From Engraulis encrasicolus (taxonomy: Eukaryota; Chordata; Actinopteri; Clupeiformes; Engraulidae), in contig NC_085878.1 in NCBI RefSeq assembly GCF_034702125.1, positions 23,258,502 through 23,322,501 of the forward strand: 64,000 nucleotides of DNA, read 5' to 3'. Under the pieces are notes generated by a model. The model was not told the DNA's origin, made no database searches, and saw only the letters and a list, made by a program, of their open reading frames with translations. Position 1 is the stretch's first letter. Every line of letters begins with the position of its first letter. Positions 13,085 through 27,959 of the stretch are shown here, in pieces. The position numbers and the translations under genes are program-made.

Positions 13085-14340
13085 ACAGACACCCCAATAA
13101 TGGCCCAGCACAAGGACTGACACTTCACAGTCAGCCAGTCTGTTATTTAATGGATAGGCTGGGACTGAAATAATTAATTTTGGTTGAAGGGAAACTTGTG
13201 GTTGGCGGCTAATGGCTAAGGGTCTTTCTGGATGCTTATTTTTTAGGTGACATGGGCCTGAAGCCTTAAATTCATAGCAGCCACAGTGCGGTTTGTGGCA
13301 TGTCTGCTGTGGGCGGCTATTTATAAAAGCAAAAAAACAGGGGAGAGAGGCGGCATGCACAGATCCCTGTTTGTGCAATCAACAGGTCATGTTTAATTTG
13401 ACTCAAACCTGTGACGTGGGAATTTGTCACACAATCACTATTATGTAGTTGGCTCTAGACGGCAAAAGTGGAGACACACACTGAGTGAAATGAAATGTAG
13501 GGAAAAAATCTGACTGCCGCCGCCTTCTTCACACGGGTGGTCCATATCCTGCCTAATCAGACAACTGAAATTCTAGATTGTTCCATGGAAGAAAAAACAA
13601 TGGACATTTATGCCTTTCCAGTTTCTTTCTTTTCTTTTTTTTCTTGCTTCTTCCCCTCTATCTGAACTTGAGGCTCGGTGGTGATTATTAATAATTTAGT
13701 TGAGGATTTCTCTCCCCCAAAAGCCATCACTGGGGAGATTAAAATCCAGCCCAAACCTTGAGGAAAATGGACTCTGTCTGTGCCAGAGGGGGAAACAGAA
13801 TAGTCAATCTAAAGAGAGGATTGGCAGAGACAGCATACTGTAGATAACACTACATCGATTACTGCTACTGCTACTGCAAAGCATATTGGATGTGTGTGGG
13901 GACTTTTCAACTCGTCTGCTGCCCTCATGTTGTCCTTGTTGTCCTTCAGATGTGTTAGCACCATGGGGCTCTTTCCATTATCCTAACTCCTGTCCTCCCT
14001 TGTGCTTGTGCAGTAGAAGTTTAATTAAATATATTACAAAGGTCATATTCTCATTTTGCTATCAGGATATTGAATGGGGAAAAGTCCCGTAAAAACTGTT
14101 GTGGCTAGGCTGACAGCAGGATTTTTTTCCCCCCATGGAGACAGGGTGTCAGTGACCACAAGCACAGGTCTTTGCTGTACTGTCTCTCTCTATCTGCCTT
14201 CCGTATCCCAGAATTCCAAGCAGCCCTTTGCTCACAGCACTTGACTCGTGAGTGCACCTACAGACAGCAGACTTAGCCAGAGGAAGCAGGATTTAATGAC
14301 CCAGCTGCTTGAAGTGGCTTCTGAGGTCTATAAGGAGACT
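13083..14340. other. No gene recognised
   Basis: Unique-looking DNA. No open frame above about 70 codons and no recognised repeat. Confidence 0.5.
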
Positions 14341-14507
<167 letters not shown>

Positions 14508-14638
14508 GGGAGCTTCAGTTAGTATTTGTTTTTTTGTGGAGTAATTTGTTTGTTTTCTCTTGTTTTCCGCATCTCATTTCTCTATTTCTTTCTTTCTTTC
14601 CATCTTTTTTTTTCTTGCCTTGGCTGAGCCCTAACACG

Positions 14639-14639
14639 T

Positions 14640-14715
<76 letters not shown>

Positions 14716-14734
14716 ACACACAGACACACACACA

Positions 14735-14789
<55 letters not shown>
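14639..14789. repeat. (CA)n microsatellite with CAGA interruptions
   Basis: CA run with three CAGACACA units spaced 10-12 bp apart near 14708-14737. Confidence 0.96.
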
Positions 14790-16882
<2,093 letters not shown>

Positions 16883-16885
<3 letters not shown>

Positions 16886-17163
16886 TGCTGGCAACATAGA
16901 CCACCATCTTGACAGAGTGCAGACATACACACTGCTTAGTGCCCTGACAAATCTAAAAGGATCACCCTTGACATCTGTTTTTAACACTCTGCTAGCTGCG
17001 GAGCTGGATGGTTACCTGATCGAGGCCGTAAAGTCGTGCGAGAGGAAGGGAGGATGGCCCGAGGGGTCAGCTACCAGCCAGGGCCTGAAACATCTGGAAT
17101 GTCACCAGTGGCAGTTAGGAGGGGAAATAGAGAAAGTTCTGATTTCTCTATCTCTCTTGGGCA
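16883..17163. other. Unique spacer between mirrored microsatellites
   Basis: 281 bp of non-repetitive DNA, open throughout in one plus-strand frame (over 90 codons without a stop). The encoded peptide is not recognised and the candidate acceptor (TTGACAG near 16914) is weak, so I do not call a gene. Confidence 0.4.
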
Positions 17164-17389
<226 letters not shown>

Positions 17390-18853
17390 CAAATAGAAGT
17401 TGGCATTCACTTGTAGTTTCTCACCTGCAGTTTCACTTGTAGTTTCTCACCTGTACAGCATAAGTTAAAGGAATAAAAGGGTGCCCCACGGCCTAGTATA
17501 ATGTGAGGTGTATTATCAGCAGAAAGAAGTTTGTGTCACGGCTCCCTCTCCTCTATGCCTATTAATCAGAGTCGTGTTATTCTTGCATTAGCCTCCAGCA
17601 TAATGACTGGATGTTTTTATAAGGCTGCAGGGTGCCTTTTTCGTGTACTGTTAACTTGTGTGCCATACAGCAGTGCGCTTGAAGAGCTTTTAGCCCTCCC
17701 CCACCCCCAACCCCCTCTCCATTTCCTGAGCGTTTGACGGCTGATGTAAGACGTGGAGGCTCGTGTGGGTCCGTAATGGGTTACACGTGTATTATACTAA
17801 GGACACATGAAAATCTGAGGAATGGAGGTAGAATGTAGAATGTTATTTTTTTTATTTTTTCTTCTTCTTCTTCCTTACTATCACGTTTCAGATTAGTGCA
17901 CTTTTTAAATATAATGAGTGGTTGTATGTGTCTCAAACCAGGAAAATCCTCTTTTACCTTCTTCTTAGATTAAAGGTAATTTAATTTAACCATTTTTTCT
18001 GTCTTTCTTTTTTTATTTCCTAAATGCACATTTTCATTGCCAGATTGAAATGTTAGCTACTAGAAAGTCCTGCAGTGCACTTTGCCTGATATAAAGATAA
18101 TGCCGTTCGGCCAATTCAGCCCTGTAATGCATAACTGTCTCGAGCCCTCTCTGACCTGCTTGTTGGGGACCGTCAGTCAGTCAGTCAGCCAGTCAGTCGG
18201 TCAGTGCCTTGAAAAAGCTGCACACCTGTTGTGTAATTTCCTTGGCCTCAGGTTCACCAAAGGTAGTAAATTCACTGCTGTGGCTGTGATCGTAGCACAT
18301 GTGTGAATTCGCTCACCCTGTTCCTCTCTGTTAGTCAGGCATGAAGACGAGGGCAGCAGGGGGTGCAAAGGTGGGTTGGTGGGGTGGTGGGTTGGTGTAG
18401 TGAGGGAAGGAGGAGGAGTACCCCTCCCTGTAAAATACTCTCCGCTGGTGGGGAGGTCTCCTTACTGTTAACCAGCTCCTCCTGGATGACAGGTGTGTTT
18501 CACAGGTGCAGACTGAAAGGCGGACCCTCCCCAGCCCCTACACCTTGTTTGTTCATCATTAGAGAGATTGATGGCTGGCTCAGGGCTTTGTGGTGTGATA
18601 TAATGTGATGTATATCCCGACATTTAGCCCTGGTGTTCTGATTTTTATTCCATGCCCAACAAAAAGCTGTTCAACACATTTGCCATATTAATCTGCAAAC
18701 CAAGCTATTGATTGAGACACCATTTGGACAGGACATAACGAACAGCTCAGTTTAATAGGCCAATAAATGTGTTACAGTACAACAACCGCAGAATTAAAAC
18801 GAAACATGTTTACAGTCTAGCCTGAATGCAAGTTCACTTCACCGTGAGCCAGA
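17390..18853. other. No gene recognised; short (AGTC)n
   Basis: About eight imperfect AGTC units at 18172-18206. A GGTG-rich stretch lies at 18370-18400. I see no gene. Confidence 0.5.
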
Positions 18854-20634
18854 AAGTGATTCTACGATTCGACTGCGCTTTTGGCAAAAGCAAAATGTCA
18901 ATTATCAGTATTTTTTTTCAACTAAATGACCTAGATGTTTACATAGTGTAGCCTATATATTTAAGTTTCCAAACAAACAAATTGCCAAGCTTCATCTTAA
19001 ATCATTTGATAAATACTGTAATGAAAGCGAACATTTGCTTGATTATTTTGTGAACAGTGTTATGGACAAATACTATGTCATTTCAAACATATATAAAAAT
19101 ACTAGTTGAAACAACATACGTTTGAAAGTGCTTATGTCCCTTAACAATAATGTTGTCATTAATCTGTGCAACTGAAAATGTGATTGTTGAGCTTCATAAG
19201 TAGGATTTTATGATTCACTGTAATACACACTGACACATTTTAATCCCTGTAACGTCTGATTTGAATTTAGTCACCCTCCTTACACAAGACTTCCTTCTCC
19301 AGAGATAATCCCTAGTGTCCGCTCATAGGATTTTTCCAACACATAAGGGAGCAATAGCACAAAAACACTTTCAAAACAGTCAACCGTGTTACTCAACTGT
19401 GTTACGGTCAACAGTGCAGGGGAACAAGTCGGCACTTTTTTAGGAGAAATAGCAGAGCAGACAAACCCATCTCCCTAGAACACAAATTATTTTGTTTGTT
19501 TGTCTGTCAATGTGGAGATAAATTGGCAAAAACATATTCCTCCTCAACTGTCATAGCTTAATCAATTCATGTATTTGTATGCTTTATCTGTGTTTTTCTA
19601 CATGTGATTTCTAATTCAAATTCTTATGAATATGTTGATAACACAGTTGACAGGCAATCTTCCCACTATGAGAACATGAAAAAGAATGGCTTAAATTATG
19701 GAAGGATGGAGCTCAAAACTTACCAACAAGTCTTCCCATATCCTGCCAAAGAGGTTATGACATCACGTGATGTTATTCGTATGGCCTAAGACCAAACCAT
19801 TACTGATTTATGGAGGAGCAGACAGTGACACGGTTAACACAGTTTTCGTGGACACACACAAAATGGCAAATTTCATGTATAATGGAAAGCACTGTGGTCT
19901 TTCTGACAGTTTTGTCATATTGTGATGATTACTGTGAATCAACATTTGCAATCGTCTTGGGCAAAACAAGTTTCTTTACATGCTGCTAATATGAAGACTG
20001 AATCTGACATTTGGAAAACAGGACGGCATGAAAACGCCCAAAACCAGTATTAAATATTCATTATTGCTGAGGGAAATAATGCCATGTCTACACTTTCTGT
20101 ATTATATGAAAGATAAATGTGTGCTAATGTCCAAAACATCATTGGATGCAGTTAATAGTTAGTGGAATTGGCAAATAAAATCTATGGACTTAAAGGGACA
20201 GATTGGTCAATTTCAACATGCAGTTGTATTGCTCACGCTACCCTTGACTTGTCAGTACCTGGTGATGCCACATTTTTTGGCTCAGCCCTTTCCGAGATAT
20301 GAGCAATTCTAATGGGGGCAGCGTTTGTTTACATTTTAAAAAAATGAAACATAGGCCAACTCCAAATATTTTCCCAAAAGGTACTGCTGTTTGCTAGTTG
20401 TCTGCTGATGTTTTATAACCTTTTGGATGTTTTTGGGAATAAATAAAAATGTTTTTTTGAAATGTAAACAAAGAGCTGCCCCCATTACAATGACCAGGAT
20501 CTCGGAAACGGCTGAAGAAGAAGAAAAAAAAATCTCAGGCACTGACAAGTCCAGGGTAGTGTGAGCATTACAAGTGCATGTTGAAATTGACCAAACTGTC
20601 CCTTTAAAAGCGCAGTCGAATCGTAGAATCACTT
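18854..20634. mobile_element. Unclassified DNA-transposon-like element with 29-bp perfect terminal inverted repeats
   Basis: The left end (18854-18882, AAGTGATTCTACGATTCGAC...) is a perfect reverse complement of 20606-20634. Both ends are flanked by the same 4 bp, CAGA (18850-18853 and 20635-20638), consistent with a target duplication. The length is about 1.78 kb, or about 1.36 kb after removing the nested MITE at 20190-20607. No long open frame survives. A 61-codon frame at 19604-19789 is unrecognised. A 4-bp duplication with these termini does not let me choose a superfamily. An independently arisen inverted repeat is unlikely at 29/29 but cannot be excluded. Confidence 0.6.
20190..20607. 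mobile_element. TTAA-flanked palindromic MITE (piggyBac- or Kolobok-like)
   Basis: The element is flanked by TTAA (20190-20193 and 20604-20607) and begins AGGGACAGATTGGTCAATTT. Its two arms of about 150 bp are inverted copies of each other. Shared landmarks are TTTCAACATGCA, GACTTGTCAGT, TTTCCGAGAT, TAATGGGGGCAGC and TTTGTTTACATTT. The central loop of about 115 bp is A+T-rich. TTAA target duplications are used by piggyBac and Kolobok. No transposase is present, so it is non-autonomous. It sits at the inner edge of the right terminal repeat of the 18854-20634 element, so it is the younger insertion. Confidence 0.82.
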
Positions 20635-20638
20635 CAGA

Positions 20639-21209
20639 ATCTGTCTCTTGATGCAGCTTGGGATCTCTCCCTTGCAAGAAGGGATTTTTTGTGTTCCTCT
20701 AGAGAAAGGCATTTGTAAATCAAATTCAGAGAGCAGAGTATCTTAAAAGATGAGAAGTGTGAGTGTTGGGGTGCTTTACAAAGGGGACCAGACTGACTTG
20801 GTGAGAAATTCTTTGCTTGAGTCTGAACTGGAAAAGATCTGATACGTAAAGTCCCAAAGTGTTGCACCAATTAGAGGTAAAATACATTCATAAAAGAGAC
20901 GTATGCCAGCGAATCACACATCTAAATAAGGACAAATATGTAACTCATGTAAGTCATTATCATCTAAATCAAATGAGAAGGATCAAAGCTCAAGTTGTGG
21001 AGCAGTTGCACTCAGACACACACCCACACCTAGACTGTGGGCTAGATTTCGTAGCTCCTTTAGAAAACGAGTTTCGTTCTCACTCTAGAGTGGCAACTTG
21101 ATTTTTCTAATATAACCTCCTGACAATATGTAAAGCAATATTCTGGCTGTTGTCATGCTGAAAAGTTGCACGTTGATATTAAAAAATAATGAAAATAAAA
21201 AAGACTGGG
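20639..21209. other. No gene recognised
   Basis: Open frames of 78-80 codons on both strands (20634-20870 minus, 20859-21101 plus) have no recognisable domain. Confidence 0.45.
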
Positions 21210-21220
21210 GATGACGTCAC

Positions 21221-21756
21221 ATAATTTCACATTATCACTAACAATTTCACTGTATTACCTTATCAAATTGACCTGAAAGAACACACAGGAAACAGAGGTA
21301 GCATTTAAAATCTGCGAGCAGATTTTATTGTTTAACGGCCGGAGTAGTTATTGCGTGGAGACATGAAGTCTTCCACTCAATAAGTCCTGAAGTAAGTACA
21401 GAAAACAATCCTATTTAAACATCCCCCAACCCCACAGTCCATGGTGTGTGCGTCTTCTGCGCATGTGGGGTCCCGCATGGCCAGATGCACTGTCCATTGT
21501 CTTGTTGTCCAGCGTATGCACTTTCATATTTCGTTGTTCAGCAGCCTTGTGACCACACAAATTAGATGCACATGTCTCCAATATTGAGGGTCCCGTGGCC
21601 CATTACAGAAAAGCTTACACACAAGAATATGTCACTAGGACTTTCCCAGCCAGACCATAAGAATAGAATGAGAACATAATATAGGAATAGTAAAAGGTTA
21701 AGATGAGGTTATAAATTCATAATAACATGTAATGTAATGCAGTGAATCTTTTCACA
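21221..21756 (-). repeat. 3' LTR of the retroelement
   Basis: Ends in TTTTCACA at 21756 (the start of the LTR on the minus strand). The outer five bases expected from the other LTR (TGTGA) are missing. In their place is GTCAC, part of the flanking GATGACGTCACATAAT. TATA-like CCTATTTAAA lies at 21410-21419 and the reverse-strand AATAAA at 21324-21329. Confidence 0.9.
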
Positions 21757-21766
21757 TATTCCCCCG
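21757..21766 (-). other. Candidate polypurine tract
   Basis: Minus strand reads CGGGGGAATA directly before the 3' LTR, the expected position of the plus-strand primer of an LTR retroelement. It is short and so only moderately convincing. Confidence 0.5.
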
Positions 21767-22206
21767 TGTTTATGAAATTTAACCATTATTACTTAACCAT
21801 CACCGTGGCTTTTACGCATGGTGTATAGAATGAAAATGTTCAAATAGCAAAGTCAGAACTATTTTAAATCAGTGCACTGCGTTAGTCTGCTCCATATTAA
21901 TTAGGCTGGAATTCATTAACAGTTCCAAATTGTCTCAGTTCTTTAACAAGGCTGTACCCATGCTTGTCCAGGAAACCACTTTCTCAAAATCAGCAGTTTT
22001 TTTGTCATTCATTGGAATCATTCGAAGGCACACATACATCTGCGTAGACAACGCAGGGTGTCACTTTAAATCAGACACTATAAAGATCTGTCATTCAGAC
22101 AGGAGCACGAATACCTCCCCAACCTCGTTGTGGGCAAAGGTTTCAACTTGTGTCCGACCAATAGATTCCTTTAATAACCAGGGTTGGTACTGTTGGAAGA
22201 TTCGTT

Positions 22207-22243
22207 GAGAGAGAGCGAGACAGAGAAAGAGAGAGAGAGAGAG
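22207..22243. repeat. Short (GA)n run
   Basis: Imperfect GA repeat inside the retroelement interior. Confidence 0.85.
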
Positions 22244-22834
22244 AGCATTGTCTTGTTTCCTGCAAAGCACTAGGTCAGCATAAATATTTAGGTAATGGAC
22301 CAGCTAGACGAACCATTATTTTACCAGCTTTCACATGAGCATAGGGAGCAACTAAGACATTCCTTAAAGATTTTAAATGGGTATAGCACAGTTAAAACTT
22401 CTATGGTGTCATTCTAATAATGTAAAGTTAGGAAGAAATAGAAATCACACCTATGTTTCGAATATACACAGTGCTAAAACATAATCATTTTCTTGTTCTC
22501 CTAATGAAGTTTAAACACACATAAGCAATGTATGACAGGTACAGGTACACGTAATATTCACTTCGCCATCCGTGTCTATCAATCATCTTGGGATTTGTAC
22601 CCACTCTCAAAGTCCATGTTCATAGAAAATGTCCAGCACCTTTTTCATCCAGCTTGTAAGGAAAAACACAGTCTCACGCTTGCTTTCACCATTGGCTGTG
22701 GGGAACTCAAACCTCTAAAGCTGAGGGGAGCTCCTTGTTCACCCCAGCAGCACTGAGACGGACGGAATGTAAACATTCAGTCCCTTTTTGATGCAACCGG
22801 GCGGCTCTCTCCACTCCAAGTCTTAACGTGCAAC

Positions 22835-22990
22835 CAGGGAAGCTGACAAGGGGGAACAAAGGGAACAGTTGCCCCGGGCCCTGGGAGAAGGGGGGGCAGA
22901 ATTGGGTCCTCACTACATTGCATGTATTGGGTGAGGAGGCCCTTTCAGATGACTTTGTCCCGTGCCCAGCCAAATCTGTCAGCGGCCCTG
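22835..22990 (-). mobile_element. hAT-type miniature element, family A, copy 1
   Basis: 156 bp flanked by a perfect 8-bp duplication CGTGCAAC (22827-22834 and 22991-22998), the hallmark of hAT insertions. Termini are CAGGGAAGCTGACAAGG and, on the reverse strand, CAGGGCCGCTGACAGA. It is clearly homologous, in opposite orientation, to 48167-48321 (shared CAAAGTCATCTGAAAGGGCC and CCCAATACAT). No coding capacity. Confidence 0.9.
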
Positions 22991-25900
22991 CGTGCAACTC
23001 GGGACTTTTCCTGCTGAAAATGAAGAACAGCGAAAAGTATTCTACTCTAAACATTTATCATTCTCAATGTGTTTCTAAATATGGTTAGTGAAATCAACAT
23101 TGTTGTAATTAAATGTGTTAGGTTAGGTTAGGGGTGAAGTTTTAGAATAATATCTCATTTAACATGCATTTGTTTGATGCACTATAAATTAATTTGAGGA
23201 GTAGCACACTTCAAAAACAGTCATTTAATTCATTTGGTTTACAACTCTCTGGGCCATGCTGCACTCCGCCTCCATCCTCTCTCCGAATCGGCCCGACCCT
23301 CCCCCGCGGACTCCTGCTCCCGTGCCAACAACTATCCTTAAAGCAAAATAAAACCCAGACAGAGTCAAACAAAACTGACAAATAAAATAAAGAAATAAAT
23401 CACAGTTGGGAGATAGCAAAAACAAACCAACTGCTTTAATGACCAGACAAGTGAGTCCAGTTAGGTAAACCCAACTTATGGCACAGTCGAGGTAGAACCC
23501 AGTGTGAAGAAGCACCTTCATGCACACTGGACCTCCAGCGACATCCAGTAACAGTCATTGAAAAGTTAAGTACCACAGTACTGCCGGACAATGACATAAC
23601 ACAGTGTTGCGAACAATGCATCACAAGTTCAGTAGTGCCATTCAGGTAACAGGAAATTCACGACACTATGTCTGAACGGATTAAAAGAAAAGGGGAAAGA
23701 AAACTGAAACATCCCTCAGAAAAGCTTAGGCGTATACATTCAAAACCAGTATTAAAACTCCAAAATAACCAAAAAACAGACTCATTAGGGCTTATGAACA
23801 TGTGAAAGTTTCAAAGACTACTCAAGTTACTCAAATGGTCTTGGCTATATAAAGTTGCAGGTTCACAATGAAAGTTCACAAATAAAAACAAATACATTGC
23901 GGAAACAGAATGTATAAAAATAAAATGAAAAGAACAGGATGACAAACCTCCATGTCGCCACAGCCTACCATATGCGACAGAACAAAAACGTTCTCCAGAA
24001 ATAACTTTGCAGTAAATAAAAAACACATACCCATTGTTTTGCTGTTTATACTCAGGAAAGTCAAATGTCTCTCGGACATTCTGGAGGATCACACCAACAC
24101 AGACCAGACCGTCCTTCCCCAGACATCACAATCATCCATTCTCTCTGTGCACTCAGTTAAGCACACCACTCACATACACAGACATTAACACACACAACTG
24201 GGAGTGTCACACACACACACATACACACACACAAAAGAACGCATTCACACAGCCGGCATTCAAACATTTACAGATGGGCCCATTGAGAGAAGACACAGAC
24301 ATGCAGACAGCTAAACTGTCAATAACAGAAAGCGTTATGTTAGGCCTATGTCACACTCAAGCAATAACTGCTCAATTGTGATAACCTCATCCTTTATTCT
24401 GATATATGACTCAAGCACAAAATTATTCACGACATTACTTCACCATCTTTAAAAACCTTTATCCAACCCTTCTCTGACCACATTGGCAGAGCCACCAAGA
24501 GAAACTGTAGTTTCTCAAGTTGGAGTACTCTCCCACTCATCTAAACAATTTCTCACACAAAGTGAAAATCACTGTAAGTGATCATTATGGTTTGTACGTG
24601 TGTTTATTACTTTGCACATAGTCCCTGTCCAAGTAAACCACATAAGCTAAAACTTGAATTATGCTTCATGTATCCCCCAGCATTTTCCGAATTTGCAACC
24701 TTTTATAATATTCTTGATGAAAAATAACTTTCCTCACACTGAGGAAGGAAAAGACCTCAAACCTCTGACTCGTATACATTTCTTCATCATTGTATTATAA
24801 TCATTTCTCATTTGGATTCTTTGCATGTGTCAAAGTATACCAGAAACCTTTATAGATGTTCTTAGAGCTTACCAATGTTAACCATTTCTAGTTCAATGCT
24901 TGATATTTTTGTTTTTAATTCCCATTTTCTTTCGTCCCCTTTACTCCCCCTTTCACGGCTAATGCACCATGCAGCCGTCAAAGACTCCGTCAACTCTTGT
25001 TTAAACCCTGGCCTGTCCAGTGGCCCATGGCTCTGGCTTGTGAACAAGCCCATTCACAACTGCTCTGGTTGTAGGAAGTACGATGGTTGACAGACGCAAA
25101 TAAGAAAACCTTTGTGTTGTCTAAGTCTATCTACAGGGTGACAGGGTTCCTCCAGCTTTCTACAGGCTCAATTCATGACCAATTTAAGACAATTTTCAAA
25201 AACACATTATTGTTCATACAATTTGTGTGCACTCAAGTTGACACCAGTCATATGCGCCAAAGATTGTATATATCTTCTCAAAGACATTCTTGCAGTATTG
25301 CCTTGGGTAGCGCTGCTCATCATTTGAGGCTCAGACATTCAAGTCAGATTACGGTATTCTTTCCGAATTCATTAACTCAGTTTTTTTGAAGACTCTGTAG
25401 GAACCCTGATTTCTTTAATTTTCAATCCCCATTTCTACAGTTGGAAGCCATATAGCCAGGGTATTCATAAGACATACTGGTGTTATATTAGACAACATCT
25501 TGTCAAGTCAGTGGGGAGGGTGTTTAGAGTTAGTCTGGGTTAAACAAGAATGAGGATTCAGAGTTTGGATGGGGATTTCAGACAAACAGTTTTCATGCAA
25601 TAGGATTTGCACCATGCATTCTGGCTCCAACTGTTGAAATGGCTAACATATATTTTGTGATTCGTAATATCTTTCCTATTTCATTTTGTTTCCAGTTCCA
25701 CTCTTTTCTTCATATCTTTGCACTCAATTATACAGAAAAGTCAGTCAAGTATTCTCAGTCAGTCAACATTGTTTCAGATCTCATAAACCCAAACCCAAAA
25801 CCTGCCATATCTTGGGTCACAGATGTAGCAGTAATTGCCGCAATACTGAATGTATGAAGGATCCATTATGCTAGAGGAGAGCATGTAACCCAATACATAA

Positions 25901-26091
25901 CTCTCAAGTGACAAAGTTGTAACTGGTTTGGGGCATCCCCCTACGGTAAGGGTCAAAAACCCATCACACAACACCACTGTCTATTCACCAGGGCCTTGTC
26001 GCTGATGATGTTACAGGCTCTTTCTGTAGTATCACAATTTCTATAATTTCACCAAATATCACCAAGTCACATGCATTAAGTTGCACCTGTG

Positions 26092-26137
26092 TATAAAATG
26101 CACTATAAAAATAAATTTGACTTGACTTGACTTGACA
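26092..26137 (+). mobile_element. LINE 3' tail fragment with (TTGAC)n
   Basis: TAAAATGCACTATAAAAATAAA followed by four TTGAC units. This is the form of 3' end used by Rex1/CR1-type fish LINEs, and a similar tail lies at 32405-32446. Only the last tens of bases are recognisable. Confidence 0.5.
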
Positions 26138-27380
26138 TATCAATGCCAAATAATAGATATAGGTTGCGCTTTTGCTGGTATCCCTAATTAAGTCTTAGAC
26201 TATGTGTGCCTTTTAAAACTATCAATGTGCTCTCAAATTCTCTAAACAAAATTACCATATCTTCTGCTTTGTAACTTTACTCACATCCTTTAAATTATGC
26301 CAGGTTGTATTGAAAGTATGTTATGTTACACCATCAATGCTTGCTTTTTGTTCACAAAACATATGTCTATAGCCAACTATGGAAAATGTAGCCTCAGGCT
26401 ATGTAGCGTGTATGCATCATTGAATGGTTGTGATTACTTTGTGGTCAGTCCTTCAAAGTGACAATGAACATCCGTCACATTATGTGAATGTATGTATGTA
26501 AATATCTGATATTTTAAACAGACACCAGGTCTTTTATGCTTACGAGTTTTCTGTTAGAAAATTCTTTCTCCTTATCCTAGGGTTATAACTATTGCTGCAT
26601 ACATTTATATTCTAGATGTGTGAGGTCCAACTATTAACTCATATATTTTTTTCCAAAGAGATATGCTTAAAATTGTGTTCACAGTGAACATGTTGACAGG
26701 GAACATCCCTTGTTTCCCTGTGTGTATCATGTCTTTGTCAGTGATAGCGTGCTGTGTTCATGTGAGCAGTTAGTCCTGCATCTGTTGTCACTGATGACTC
26801 AGACGTGGTCCCCATGACATAAAATGAGCTCGCTTCAAGAGATACAACGTGGTGTTCCAAACCACCAGTTAGACTCTCAAAACAAAATATCACAAAGAAA
26901 GAGTACCTCAGCGTCCTGCCAAGGTTCAAATGTCACCATATGTCACCGGCTTAGGCAACACAAGTGGCTAGAAATAATTTAGAAAAAAAACTTTCACCAA
27001 TTTTGACAAAACAAAACAGAAAGATGTCCAACTATTACTGTACGACCTGCAGTTCTAAATTAAACACTGAGAAGTAAAATAGCCCTGCATTTCGGGGAAG
27101 CATCCTCTGTCTCAATTATGACAAAAGATTGAAAATATAAAGCCTAATTTCAGAAGTCTAAAATTGCCATAAACAGAATTAGTTCAGTATCCAACTATTA
27201 CATTACACATGTAGCTAACAGCCAACTGCGGGGAAGTACTGCTCATTCTCTGATATGCAATACATTAAACCGTTCGTAATGATGAGAACCCATTGTCTTG
27301 TAACAAAACAAGGACAGAATTCGGACCCAGGTTCCAAACCCAGGTACCAAATACAGGTAATTTCCCATGCCACATGCCAG

Positions 27381-27572
27381 AAATGCCCGGAGTTCCAAAC
27401 TCAATTGAAAACAGACAATTTGTAATTCCAAACAAAATGTCCGGAGGTCCAAACTCTATATAAAACAGACAAGTGGTAATTTTAAACCAAAATGTCCGGA
27501 GTTCCAAACTCAGTAGGCCTAAGATACAGACCATTAATAATATTAAATTAAAAATGTCTGGAGTTCCAAACT
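27381..27572 (-). repeat. Four diverged tandem repeats in the retroelement leader
   Basis: The motif AAATGTCCGGAGTTCCAAAC (with changes) starts near 27381, 27434, 27490 and 27549, a period of about 55-60 bp. On the element's own strand these lie just downstream of the primer-binding site, in the 5' leader. Confidence 0.85.
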
Positions 27573-27936
27573 CTATACACCGGTAGTCCAACTACTTACG
27601 CACGTCTGCGGAATGCCGTCAAGCCCCGGTCCTGGGGTAAAGACCAGAGTTCAACATCCAAGATCCACGGCTCTAACGTGGTGCGCACACTCTTCAGCAT
27701 CAACAATGACCTGTCACCCCAGGAACGAGCTATCCTGGCAAAAATTTAGAAATAAAAAAAATCCAAATCCATACTACCTCTATCCTGCGGCTCCCAGTTG
27801 GTTCTTTACTCAGTCAGTCGTCGCTGAATATGAAGGCGTAGTGAGGCAAAACCACCTATTTCAGGTTCCCGGGTGAAAACTTGGTGTCCAGCGCGTCCTT
27901 ACGTCTTCACATATCAGGGAGGACAATTATTTGAGG

Positions 27937-27954
27937 TTGGCTATCGAAGGACCA
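27937..27954 (-). other. Candidate primer-binding site
   Basis: Five bases inside the 5' LTR the minus strand reads TGGTCCTTCGATAGCCAA. The first 11 bases complement the 3' end of vertebrate tRNA-Tyr (CGAAGGACCA plus one base), as recalled from the known tRNA-Tyr acceptor stem. Beyond that it departs from the tRNA 3' half. Confidence 0.55.
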
Positions 27955-27959
27955 AAACA

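Noticed and set aside
27243..27591. Coding exon with repeated IEFGTPDI-like peptide
   Set aside because: It is the translation of the tandem leader repeats of the retroelement, interrupted by stops in neighbouring frames.
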